Below are positions 1 to 5,751 of a DNA stretch of 6,327 nucleotides, one piece after another. Position numbers and translations under genes: made by a program. The notes under the pieces were generated by a model. The model had not been told where the DNA came from. It was given only the letters and a program-made list of their open reading frames with translations, and ran no database searches. The stretch's first letter is position 1. Each line of letters opens with the position of its first letter. Source of the DNA: Bacteroides sp. CAG:443 (lineage in GTDB: Bacteria; Bacteroidota; Bacteroidia; Bacteroidales; Bacteroidaceae); NCBI GenBank assembly GCA_000432735.1, contig FR887801.1:1-6327 (forward strand), given 5' to 3'.

Positions 1-3
1 GTT

Positions 4-46
4 AAAAAAACGGACGACATAATTTAATGATAAATTGTATCGTCCG
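4..46 (-). terminator. Rho-independent terminator of the aspartokinase gene
   Basis: Read on the minus strand, this lies 14 nt past the aspartokinase stop codon. Plus-strand positions 11-17 (CGGACGA) pair with 40-46 (TCGTCCG). The stem then continues through 19-26 against 31-38, with one C/A mismatch (18/39), one G-T pair and a 4-nt loop. Seven A residues at 4-10 give a T7 tract immediately after the stem on the minus strand. This is a textbook intrinsic terminator and suggests that transcription from the right ends here. It is not a good terminator for plus-strand transcripts, because a long T run is missing after position 46. Confidence 0.9.
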
Positions 47-59
47 CTTTCCGATGAGA

Positions 60-1379
60 TTATTTATTGTTAAATAATACGTCGCTTAAAGCTTGTAATG
101 CTCTCTTCTTGTCAGACTCTCTGATCAGGAAAGAGATGTTGTAGTTACTTCCACCGTACGAAATCATGCGTACCGGTATATCTTTCATTGCCTGAATGGC
201 TCTTGCTTCGAAGCCGATGTTCTCCCATTCTAAGTCGCCCACTACACAAACGATACACATGTCGTGGTCTACAGTAACCGTACCGTATTTTTTCAGATCG
301 TTTACGATTTCGTTCAGGTGCTTAGTATTGTCGATGGACATGGAAACGCCTACTTCCGAAGTGCAGACCATATCGATAGGGGTCTGATAGCTTTCGAATA
401 TTTCGAATACTTTGCGCAAGAAGCCATGTGCAAGTAACATGCGGCTCGATTTAATTTTGATAGCCGTAATGTTATCTTTGGCAGCGACTGCCTTTATTTT
501 TCCCTTTTCTGTTTCATTAGAAATCAGGGTACCCGGTGCACTTGGTTCCATTGTGTTGAGCAGACGTACCGGAATATTTGCATACTTGGCAGGCTGTACA
601 CAAGTCGGATGCAGAATCTTTGCACCGAAATATGCCAGTTCAGCAGCTTCTTCAAAATGAAGTTGGCGTACAGGCGAAGTTTTATCTACTACACGCGGAT
701 CGTTGTCGTGCATTCCGTCAATATCGGTCCATATCTGAATTTCCGAAGCATTTATGGCAGCACCTATCAGTGAAGCGGTATAGTCACTTCCACCACGTTG
801 CAAATTGTCTATTTCTCCATAGGCATTGCGACAGATAAATCCTTGTGTAATATAGATTTCTTGTCCGGGATGTGCTTCGAGCTGTGCTGATAATTTTTCG
901 CGAATGTAGTTCAAATCAGGCTCACTATTTTTGTCTGTGCGCATAAATTCCAAAGCCGGAATCAGGACAGCCTTTACACCTTGTTCGCAAAGATAATTTG
1001 TAACCATATTGGTAGAAATGATCTCTCCTTGAGCCAAAATGACCTTTTCTTCGAACAGTGTAAATATATCCTTTGTGAAAGATCGGATGTAGTCGAATAC
1101 CGATTTTACGAACTCCAGAGTCTTCTGTTTGTACTCTTCAGTAGAGAAAAGTTCATCAATATGCTGTTTGTACTTAGCTTCCAGCTTATTGATTACTTCG
1201 TTTGCTCCTTCGGGATTTTTCTTGTATAGATAATCCGAAATTTCGACCAGTGTATTGGTCGTACCCGACATTGCAGACAATACTACTATTTTCTGCTCGC
1301 CATCAGTAATTAATTTGGCAACATCTTTCATTCTCTGTGCAGAGCCTACAGATGTTCCTCCAAACTTTAAGACTTTCAT
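60..1379 (-). CDS. lysC: Aspartokinase, monofunctional, AK III (LysC) type
   Basis: Aspartate kinase phosphorylates L-aspartate with ATP to aspartyl-4-phosphate, the committed step toward lysine/diaminopimelate, threonine and methionine. It is cytoplasmic. The 439-residue product has the amino-acid kinase fold in roughly the first 285 residues: KFGGTSVGS at 5-13, QGEIIST at 117-123, RGGSDYTA at 195-202, WTDIDGMHDNDPR at 217-229 and GAKILHP at 252-258. Two ACT-like regulatory segments follow, at about 303-370 and 375-437. Length and order match E. coli LysC (about 449 residues); no homoserine dehydrogenase domain is fused. The first ACT segment has HGFL at 318-321 and IDMVCTSE at 335-342, closely resembling the lysine-binding segment of E. 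coli AK III, so lysine feedback inhibition is inferred. The ATG is chosen because KFGGTS begins five residues in, as in the family. The gene has its own promoter and terminator. The symbol lysC assumes the AK III resemblance reflects function. Confidence 0.95.
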   Translation of the reverse strand: MKVLKFGGTSVGSAQRMKDVAKLITDGEQKIVVLSAMSGTTNTLVEISDYLYKKNPEGANEVINKLEAKYKQHIDELFSTEEYKQKTLEFVKSVFDYIRSFTKDIFTLFEEKVILAQGEIISTNMVTNYLCEQGVKAVLIPALEFMRTDKNSEPDLNYIREKLSAQLEAHPGQEIYITQGFICRNAYGEIDNLQRGGSDYTASLIGAAINASEIQIWTDIDGMHDNDPRVVDKTSPVRQLHFEEAAELAYFGAKILHPTCVQPAKYANIPVRLLNTMEPSAPGTLISNETEKGKIKAVAAKDNITAIKIKSSRMLLAHGFLRKVFEIFESYQTPIDMVCTSEVGVSMSIDNTKHLNEIVNDLKKYGTVTVDHDMCIVCVVGDLEWENIGFEARAIQAMKDIPVRMISYGGSNYNISFLIRESDKKRALQALSDVLFNNK

Positions 1380-1429
1380 TTCTAGTTTCGAATTTTAATT
1401 GTTCTATAAAATACTCTTTCTTTTGTGCG

Positions 1430-1462
1430 CAAATATACGAATATTTTAGAGTTCTTTTCAAG
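1430..1462 (-). promoter_or_regulatory. Promoter of the aspartokinase gene (Bacteroides type)
   Basis: On the minus strand a perfect TAnnTTTG -7 box, TATATTTG, lies at 1430-1437. A -33 box matching TTTG at three of four bases (CTTG, 1459-1462) sits 21 bp upstream. Transcription would start roughly at 1420-1425, leaving a leader of about 40-45 nt before the ATG at 1379. I see no hairpin or attenuator in that leader. No obvious terminator separates this promoter from the ABC ATPase gene upstream, so readthrough from the his operon could also contribute. Confidence 0.7.
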
Positions 1463-1496
1463 TAATGTTTCTAAAATCTGTAACAATTTGTCTTTT

Positions 1497-2177
1497 TTAG
1501 TACTCATTTGCTTCGTTCAAATGGTGCTGTTCGCAACGGTATACCTTGCCGGGAAACTCTGTGAGAAGGTTCAGATTGTGGGTTGTCATGATGATGGCTG
1601 AACCTTGTAAACAGATTTCACGGAGCAGGCTGACAATATTTCTTCCCGTTTCAACGTCCAGATTGCCGGTCGGTTCATCGGCAAGAATAATCTCAGGCTT
1701 GTTCAGAATGGCCCGTGCGATGACAATACGTTGCTGTTCTCCTCCTGAAAGTTCGTTGGGCATTTTGTAACCTTTGTTTTCCATTCCGACCAGACGTAGT
1801 ACTTCATCGATGCGGTTTTCTCTGTCTACTCTTTGTTTCCAGCCTGTGGCACGCAGCACAAAATCCAGATTGTCGTATACCGTACGATCGGTGAGCAACT
1901 GAAAATCCTGAAAGACAATGCCTAATTTTCTTCGTAATCCGGCAACATCCTTTTGTTTGATGGTGCGCATATCATGCCCAAGGACGTAAGCTTCTCCTCC
2001 GCATATATCCAGTTCGCCATAGATGGTTTTCAGAAAGGTTGATTTTCCACTTCCTACTTTGCCGATCAGATAGACAAACTCTCCCTTTTTCAATTCGAAG
2101 TTTACATTATTCAGGACACCTAATTCCTGCTGGTTGATGTCTACTCCCTTATAAACGATAAGTGGCTGTTCTTCCAT
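1497..2177 (-). CDS. FtsE-family ABC transporter ATP-binding protein
   Basis: A 226-residue stand-alone nucleotide-binding subunit. All ABC ATPase motifs are present and intact: Walker A GKVGSGKS at 39-46, Q-loop Gln90 in VFQDFQLL, signature LSGGEQQR at 143-150, Walker B IILADE with catalytic Glu168, D-loop NLD at 172-174, and switch His200. No membrane segment is present, so it must act with a separate permease on the inner face of the membrane. The spacing and the ADEPTGNLD and MTTHN stretches place it in the FtsE/LolD/MacB group. FtsE works with FtsX in divisome-linked control of peptidoglycan hydrolases, and many Bacteroidota copies are annotated ftsE, but no FtsX gene is in the window. 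LolD-like or other roles remain possible, so no symbol is given. The start lies only 5 nt after the hisIE stop codon; GGAAGAAG, 11 nt upstream at 2189-2196, is a plausible ribosome binding site inside hisIE. It is probably translated from the his transcript. Confidence 0.93.
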   Translation of the reverse strand: MEEQPLIVYKGVDINQQELGVLNNVNFELKKGEFVYLIGKVGSGKSTFLKTIYGELDICGGEAYVLGHDMRTIKQKDVAGLRRKLGIVFQDFQLLTDRTVYDNLDFVLRATGWKQRVDRENRIDEVLRLVGMENKGYKMPNELSGGEQQRIVIARAILNKPEIILADEPTGNLDVETGRNIVSLLREICLQGSAIIMTTHNLNLLTEFPGKVYRCEQHHLNEANEY

Positions 2178-2182
2178 ACTGA

Positions 2183-2794
2183 TCAGTGCTTCTTCCAGGT
2201 TTCGCTGTGACGCTCTTTCAGTTCACGTGCCAGGTCTTCGATGCGGTAACCTTTTGAGGTCAGCAATACGATGAGGTGATACAGTAAGTCTGCACCTTCA
2301 TAGATGAGTCGTTCGTCGGTACCGTTGCATGCTTCTATTACGGTTTCTACGGCTTCTTCACCGACTTTCTGCGCCATTTTGTTTACTCCAGACTTGAACA
2401 GGCTTGTAGTATACGATTTCTCGGGCATTTCTTCGTGACGCTTGTCGATGAAGTCTTGCAATTCCTTCAGGAACATGATGTCCTGTTCATTTTTTTCTCC
2501 CCAGCAAGTATCGGCTCCCGTGTGGCATACCGGACCGGCAGGGTTAGCTTTTATCAGCAAAGTATCGTTGTCGCAGTCAGCTGCAATGGAAACCACGTGC
2601 AGGAAATTACCACTTTCTTCTCCCTTCGTCCACAAGCGGTTCTTCGTACGGCTGAAGAAAGTTACTTTTCCTGTTTCAACTGTTTTGTTATATGCCTCTT
2701 CGTTCATGAAGCCTAGCATCAATACTTTTTGAGTATAGTTATCTTGAATGATGGCGGGAACGAGCCCGTTCATTTTATCGAAATCTAATTTCAT
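2183..2794 (-). CDS. hisIE: Bifunctional phosphoribosyl-AMP cyclohydrolase / phosphoribosyl-ATP pyrophosphatase
   Basis: A fused enzyme for steps 2 and 3 of histidine synthesis: the C-terminal HisE domain hydrolyses PR-ATP to PR-AMP, and the N-terminal HisI domain opens the adenine ring to give ProFAR. The product has 203 residues, the usual size for the fusion. HisI covers about 1-115, with RTKNRLWTKGEESGN at 49-63, an acidic metal cluster Asp73, Asp75 and Asp77 (DCDND), and the zinc cysteines Cys74, Cys90 (GPVCHTG) and Cys97. HisE covers about 125-203, with SYTTSLF at 127-133, the acidic helix KVGEEAVE at 143-150 and ADLLYHL at 168-174, the MazG-like helical pyrophosphatase core. Both active sites look intact. 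It is the fourth gene of the operon, 21 nt after hisF, and is followed after 5 nt by the ABC ATPase gene. Confidence 0.97.
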   Translation of the reverse strand: MKLDFDKMNGLVPAIIQDNYTQKVLMLGFMNEEAYNKTVETGKVTFFSRTKNRLWTKGEESGNFLHVVSIAADCDNDTLLIKANPAGPVCHTGADTCWGEKNEQDIMFLKELQDFIDKRHEEMPEKSYTTSLFKSGVNKMAQKVGEEAVETVIEACNGTDERLIYEGADLLYHLIVLLTSKGYRIEDLARELKERHSETWKKH

Positions 2795-2815
2795 ATTATT
2801 CGTTATTTATGTTAT

Positions 2816-3571
2816 TTAAAGTCTGACGTTAATACCTTCTTTGCAAAGGTATGATTTTAATTCGGGAATAGAAATTTCTCCAAAGTGAAAAACGCTGGCT
2901 GCCAGTGCCGCATCGGCTTTCCCTTTTATGAAAGCATCTTTAAAATGTTCCTTACATCCTGCACCTCCCGAGGCGATGACGGGAATCGTCAGCATATCGC
3001 TGAGCCGTGACAAGGCTTCGTTGGCATAACCGTTTTTTACGCCGTCGTGATCCATGCTTGTAAACAATATTTCACCGGCTCCACGTTCATTTGCTTCGTG
3101 CGCCCAATCGAAGAGATCTCTGTCGGTTTCTTTTCTGCCACCATTCAGATAGCATTTCCATCCGTCGGGTGTCTGTCGGGCATCGATGGCAACAACGCAT
3201 ACCTGCGAGCCGAAATGTGCTGCAATATCGTCTATCAGTTGCGGGTTACGGATAGCTGCGGAATTGATGGAAACCTTGTCGGCTCCGGCATTGAGCAGGC
3301 GGTCTACATCACTCAGTTCATGGATTCCTCCGCCAACAGTGAAAGGAATATTGATATGAGCCGCGATACGTTTTACCAGTTCCGTGAAAGTCTTGCGACC
3401 TTCGAAGCTGGCAGTTATGTCTAGATACACCAATTCGTCTGCTCCCTGTTCACTGTATGCCTTGCCCAGTTCTACCGGATCGCCCGCCTGACGGAGATTG
3501 ACAAAGTTTGTTCCTTTTACAGTCTGCCCGTCTTTGATGTCCAGACACGGAATGATACGTTTTGCTAACAT
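2816..3571 (-). CDS. hisF: Imidazole glycerol phosphate synthase, cyclase subunit HisF
   Basis: HisF forms the synthase with HisH. It uses ammonia channelled from HisH to convert PRFAR to imidazole glycerol phosphate and AICAR, the latter returning to purine synthesis. The protein has 251 residues, the normal length for this half-barrel-duplicated (beta/alpha)8 enzyme. The two catalytic aspartates are at the positions usual for the family: Asp11 in IIPCLDIKDG and Asp130 in VVAIDAR. Phosphate-binding loops are visible as VGGGI at 79-83 and ASGGAG at 200-205. The start is fixed by the MLAKRIIPCLD N-terminus, typical of HisF. It lies between hisA (18 nt upstream) and hisIE (21 nt downstream) in the same transcript. 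I see no anomaly. Confidence 0.98.
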   Translation of the reverse strand: MLAKRIIPCLDIKDGQTVKGTNFVNLRQAGDPVELGKAYSEQGADELVYLDITASFEGRKTFTELVKRIAAHINIPFTVGGGIHELSDVDRLLNAGADKVSINSAAIRNPQLIDDIAAHFGSQVCVVAIDARQTPDGWKCYLNGGRKETDRDLFDWAHEANERGAGEILFTSMDHDGVKNGYANEALSRLSDMLTIPVIASGGAGCKEHFKDAFIKGKADAALAASVFHFGEISIPELKSYLCKEGINVRL

Positions 3572-3589
3572 GATATTGTTGTCTTTTAT

Positions 3590-4309
3590 TTACATATAAC
3601 GACTTAGTTCTCTTAGAGATATTTTCCCTTCGTACAAAGCTTTTCCTACAACTACGGCAGGAATGCATGCTTCGTGAAGCTTCAGAATGTCATCCAGACT
3701 GCTTACACCTCCACTTGCTATCAGGTGTAACTCGGGATAAGCAGCCATAATGTCTTTATAGAGTGGGGTGGAAGGACCTTCCAGCATTCCGTCGCGGCTG
3801 ATGTCGGTACAGAGGACTTTGGTAATTCCTTTCTTGATGTAATAATCTAAGAACGGCATTAGTTCTTGCGAACTTTCCTCTTTCCATCCGCTGATTGCTA
3901 TCTTATTGTCCTTGACATCGGCACCAAGGATGATTTTATCGTTGCCGTATTTATCCAGCCACTGGCAGAACAAGTCCGGCTGTTTGACGGCGATGCTTCC
4001 CAAAGTTACCATCTGGGCTCCGTTTTCGAAGGCGATGGTTAAATCTTCATCGCTTTTTACACCCCCTCCGAAGTCGATTATCAGTGATGTCTGACTGGCA
4101 ATTCTGTCGAGAACACGATAATTTACTACGTGGTGTGAAGCTGCGCCATCCAGATCGACTACATGCAAACGGCTGATTCCGTATGCTTCAAATTCCTTGG
4201 CAACTTCCACAGGATTCTCATTGTATACCTTTTGAGAATCGTATTTGCCTTGTGAAAGGCGTACACATTTCCCATCAATAATATCGATGGCAGGGATAAA
4301 TTCTATCAT
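3590..4309 (-). CDS. hisA: ProFAR isomerase HisA
   Basis: HisA catalyses the Amadori rearrangement of ProFAR to PRFAR, the step between HisIE and the HisF/HisH synthase. It is a 239-residue (beta/alpha)8 barrel related to HisF. Expected residues are present: the catalytic base Asp9 in FIPAIDI, the second catalytic aspartate Asp131 in LGADVKD, and phosphate-binding loops FGGGV at 80-84, TDISRDG at 168-174 and ASGGVSS at 198-204, with VVGKALYEGK near the C-terminus. The ATG at 4307-4309 gives the family-typical N-terminus MIEFIPAIDI. The gene lies 28 nt after hisH and 18 nt before hisF. Nothing suggests the dual HisA/TrpF function of PriA, which is known from actinobacteria. Confidence 0.98.
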   Translation of the reverse strand: MIEFIPAIDIIDGKCVRLSQGKYDSQKVYNENPVEVAKEFEAYGISRLHVVDLDGAASHHVVNYRVLDRIASQTSLIIDFGGGVKSDEDLTIAFENGAQMVTLGSIAVKQPDLFCQWLDKYGNDKIILGADVKDNKIAISGWKEESSQELMPFLDYYIKKGITKVLCTDISRDGMLEGPSTPLYKDIMAAYPELHLIASGGVSSLDDILKLHEACIPAVVVGKALYEGKISLRELSRYM

Positions 4310-4337
4310 AATGCGTTAAATGGCTGTTGAGATATGT

Positions 4338-4928
4338 TTATAAATCGAGGAAATTGGAAAGAATTTTTTCTCCGGTTTTCCCGCTTTTTTCAGGATGAAA
4401 TTGTGTTGCATAGAAATTATCTTTGTGCAACGCCGAGCTGTAAGGCAGGATATAGTCGGTCTGAGCCGCGGTACATTCGTTCAAAGGAACGTAATAACTA
4501 TGCACAAAGTAGACAAATTCCTCGTTGCCTAAACCTTCGAATAATTTGCTCTGAAAATGAGTAATGGTATTCCATCCCATGTGGGGAACCTTATCTTCGT
4601 GCCGCAAAGACTGGAAGCGTTTTACTTCTGCATCGAATATGCCCAGACAATCTACATCCCCTTCTTCCGAGTGTTTGCACATGAGCTGCATGCCCAGACA
4701 AATACCCAATACGGGTTGCTTCAGCCCTTTGATAAATAGGTCAAGCTGGTTTTCCCGTAAATATTGCATGGTGTTTCGTGCTTCTCCTACACCGGGGAAG
4801 ATTATTTTATCCGCCTTTTGCAGGATTTCCTTATCGGCGGTAATGATTGGTTCCACTCCCAGGCGGCGTAAGGCGTAATCTACGGAAAAGATATTGCCGG
4901 CGTTGTATTTTATAATAGCTACATTCAT
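4338..4928 (-). CDS. hisH: Imidazole glycerol phosphate synthase, glutamine amidotransferase subunit HisH
   Basis: HisH hydrolyses glutamine and passes ammonia to HisF. The protein has 196 residues, the usual size for class I HisH. It starts with MNVAIIKYNAGNI, and the full triad is visible: nucleophile Cys77 in LGICLGMQ, His178 and Glu180 in TQFHPEKSG. FPGVGEA at 44-50 is the family's conserved PGVG loop, and VPHMGWN at 114-120 is the HisH-specific segment. The frame stays open upstream to a TTG at 5030, adding 34 residues. I reject that longer form because the -7 promoter box at 4957-4964 would fall inside it, the extension is lysine-rich and not family-like, and the ATG at 4926-4928 gives the standard N-terminus. 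The leader just before the ATG is purine-rich (AAAGAAAAAAAGG) rather than a well-spaced Shine-Dalgarno. It is the first gene of the operon. Confidence 0.97.
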   Translation of the reverse strand: MNVAIIKYNAGNIFSVDYALRRLGVEPIITADKEILQKADKIIFPGVGEARNTMQYLRENQLDLFIKGLKQPVLGICLGMQLMCKHSEEGDVDCLGIFDAEVKRFQSLRHEDKVPHMGWNTITHFQSKLFEGLGNEEFVYFVHSYYVPLNECTAAQTDYILPYSSALHKDNFYATQFHPEKSGKTGEKILSNFLDL

Positions 4929-4956
4929 CCTTTTTTTCTTTAATTTGTAGGTTTTG

Positions 4957-4964
4957 CAAAAGTA
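4957..4964 (-). promoter_or_regulatory. -7 box of the his operon promoter
   Basis: On the minus strand TACTTTTG fits the Bacteroidota -7 consensus TAnnTTTG exactly and lies 28 bp before the hisH ATG. This would give a short leader of roughly 20 nt, with no room for a histidine leader peptide or attenuator. No good TTTG appears at the expected 19-21 bp upstream; the nearest (4997-5000, minus strand) is 32 bp away. The promoter is therefore weak, or needs an activator, or the -33 box is degenerate. Confidence 0.6.
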
Positions 4965-5090
4965 ACGAATTATTGTGAACTTCCTATTATTTATAACAAA
5001 AAGTTCGATGATAGGTTTCGTATGTGACAAGTATTTCGAAAAGTGTATAAATTTTGGGTTTTCTATAAATAATATGATGAGAGAGTAAAA

Positions 5091-5112
5091 AAGAATTTGC
5101 CTACAAATTCTT
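5091..5112. repeat. AT-rich inverted repeat upstream of tRNA-Asp
   Basis: AAGAATTTG (5091-5099) and CAAATTCTT (5104-5112) are perfect 9-bp arms around the 4-nt spacer CCTA. An A run at 5087-5092 makes it resemble a weak terminator on the minus strand (stem followed by T6), which could stop leftward transcripts before the his promoter. The right arm also overlaps the likely -33 box of the tRNA promoter, so a protein-binding site is an alternative. The stem is AT-rich and would be weak in RNA. Confidence 0.4.
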
Positions 5113-5140
5113 GCGAATTAAGGAAAAAGTACTACCTTTG
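5110..5140 (+). promoter_or_regulatory. Promoter of tRNA-Asp
   Basis: TACCTTTG at 5133-5140 is an exact match to the Bacteroidota -7 box TAnnTTTG. CTTG at 5110-5113 matches the -33 box at three of four bases with a 19-bp spacer, the preferred distance. Transcription would begin roughly at 5147-5150, leaving a 5' leader of about 35 nt for RNase P to remove before the tRNA. Confidence 0.75.
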
Positions 5141-5182
5141 CAACCGCAATCGAGAGAGAAAGCAACGAAAGAAAAACTTAAT

Positions 5183-5256
5183 GGTGCGTTAGTTCAGTTG
5201 GTTAGAATACATGCCTGTCACGCATGGGGTCACGGGTTCGAGTCCCGTACGCACCG
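5183..5256 (+). tRNA. tRNA-Asp (anticodon GUC)
   Basis: A complete 74-nt cloverleaf can be drawn. Acceptor stem GGTGCGT (5183-5189) pairs with ACGCACC (5249-5255), with discriminator G5256. The D arm spans about 5192-5209. Anticodon stem CATGC (5210-5214) pairs with GCATG (5222-5226) around loop CTGTCAC, with anticodon GTC at 5217-5219. T stem ACGGG (5232-5236) pairs with CCCGT (5244-5248) around TTCGAGT. The GUC anticodon and the discriminator G are those of aspartate tRNA. The 3' CCA is not encoded (the sequence continues CTGA), so it must be added by CCA-adding enzyme. It is transcribed alone, with its own promoter upstream and a strong terminator 40 nt downstream. Confidence 0.97.
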
Positions 5257-5290
5257 CTGAGACTCAAGGATAACTGAGAGCCTGAAAGTA

Positions 5291-5327
5291 AAAAAGCCCA
5301 CAATTTCAATGAATTGTGGGCTTTTTT
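5291..5327 (+). terminator. Rho-independent terminator after tRNA-Asp
   Basis: GCCCACAATT (5296-5305) and AATTGTGGGC (5312-5321) form a perfect 10-bp stem with a 6-nt loop, followed by T6 (5322-5327). A5291-5295 can pair with the T run and extends the stem. A5290-5295 gives a T6 tract on the minus strand, so it may work in both directions. It ends the tRNA-Asp transcript. Confidence 0.93.
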
Positions 5328-5330
5328 GTA

Positions 5331-5484
5331 TCCAGCAACTGCCAATCCAAGGACATTAAACAGCCCACTTCGGACAAAGTTCCGTTACCAAATCGTTACA
5401 GAAAAACCGACGTCTGATAATTGTAACGGTATGTGGTGAAAAATATAGAGGTACTTTTGAGTAAAAGCAGACTTTATTTTTAGC
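5331..5484. other. Intergenic stretch without a supported gene
   Basis: No believable coding sequence is present on either strand. The only open frame (5356-5595, minus) runs through the 22-bp repeat and has low-complexity, cysteine-rich content with no recognisable motif. Weak structure is visible: CGTTACA (5394-5400) and TGTAACG (5422-5428) form a 7-bp inverted repeat with a 21-nt spacer, and CTTTT (5454-5458) and AAAAG (5463-5467) form a small hairpin. Neither has a clear role. Confidence 0.5.
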
Positions 5485-5572
5485 TTGACACGTTCGTGAT
5501 GAGATCTTATTGCATTCGTGTTGAGATGTCATCACGCTCGTGATGACATTGAAGCACGTTCGTATCAATATA
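5485..5572. repeat. Four-unit 22-bp-phased repeat with CACG-NT-CGTG dyad core
   Basis: Four degenerate units repeat at exactly 22-bp spacing. The ten-base cores start at 5489 (CACGTTCGTG), 5511 (TGCATTCGTG), 5533 (CACGCTCGTG) and 5555 (CACGTTCGTA). Flanks are also shared: ATGAGATC after unit 1, TTGAGATG after unit 2 and ATGACATT after unit 3. Unit 3 sits in a near-perfect palindrome at 5527-5548 with 10-bp arms (TGTCATCACG and CGTGATGACA) and a 2-nt centre. A second, mutually exclusive hairpin pairs 5495-5509 with 5522-5536, with one G/G mismatch and a 12-nt loop. I cannot say whether this is an operator array, a structured RNA element or a dispersed intergenic repeat. It lies about 120 bp upstream of the promoter at 5695-5724. 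Confidence 0.75.
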
Positions 5573-5694
5573 TATTCTGAAGTTTTTATTCTCATTTTTA
5601 AGGCGATGATGCATTACCATTATATGAACAATCTCATGTTTATGCTGTGTGAGAATTTAACGTTCCGCTGTTGATAAAAATATGTTTACTGATT
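5573..5694. other. Intergenic stretch upstream of the unknown gene's promoter
   Basis: This AT-rich sequence lies between the 22-bp repeat and the promoter at 5695-5724. I see no gene, RNA gene, strong hairpin or further copy of the repeat core. The plus-strand frame that opens at a TTG (5671) runs into the downstream gene, but the promoter lies inside that part, so it is treated as untranslated. Confidence 0.45.
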
Positions 5695-5724
5695 TTTGCT
5701 TTATTCGAAAAAGTCCTAATTTTG
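5695..5724 (+). promoter_or_regulatory. Promoter of the unknown gene at 5752
   Basis: TTTG (5695-5698), an 18-bp spacer and TAATTTTG (5717-5724) match both boxes of the Bacteroidota promoter (TTTG / TAnnTTTG), with a spacer one base shorter than the common 19-21. The transcript would start at about 5730-5735, some 20 nt before the ATG at 5752. This is the best promoter in the window and supports the shorter start of the downstream gene. Confidence 0.8.
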
Positions 5725-5751
5725 CATCGCCTTTTGAATAGCAAAGCAATT

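Noticed and set aside
1380..1496. Lysine riboswitch upstream of aspartokinase
   Set aside because: The predicted leader is only about 40-45 nt, far too short for the lysine aptamer, and shows no conserved stems.
2435..2732. Plus-strand frames of 93 and 96 residues opposite hisIE
   Set aside because: They are antisense to a gene with complete HisI and HisE motifs and have no promoter or ribosome binding site; both are shadows.
3450..3668. 72-residue minus-strand frame across the hisF/hisA junction
   Set aside because: It overlaps two intact catalytic genes in another frame; the Arg/Ser/Cys-rich translation is typical of a shadow frame.
4929..5030. 34-residue N-terminal extension of HisH from a TTG
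   Set aside because: It contains the -7 promoter box, is not family-like, and the ATG at 4926-4928 gives the normal HisH N-terminus and length.
5183..5256. tRNA-Asp as an integration (att) site of a mobile element
   Set aside because: No integrase, no direct repeat of the tRNA 3' end and no atypical genes follow within the window.
5485..5572. CRISPR array
   Set aside because: Units are degenerate and contiguous at 22 bp with no unique spacers, there are only four, and no cas genes are nearby.
5356..5595. 79-residue minus-strand coding frame
   Set aside because: It runs through the repeat array and ends within the noncoding spacer. Composition is erratic, with no motif, promoter or ribosome binding site seen.
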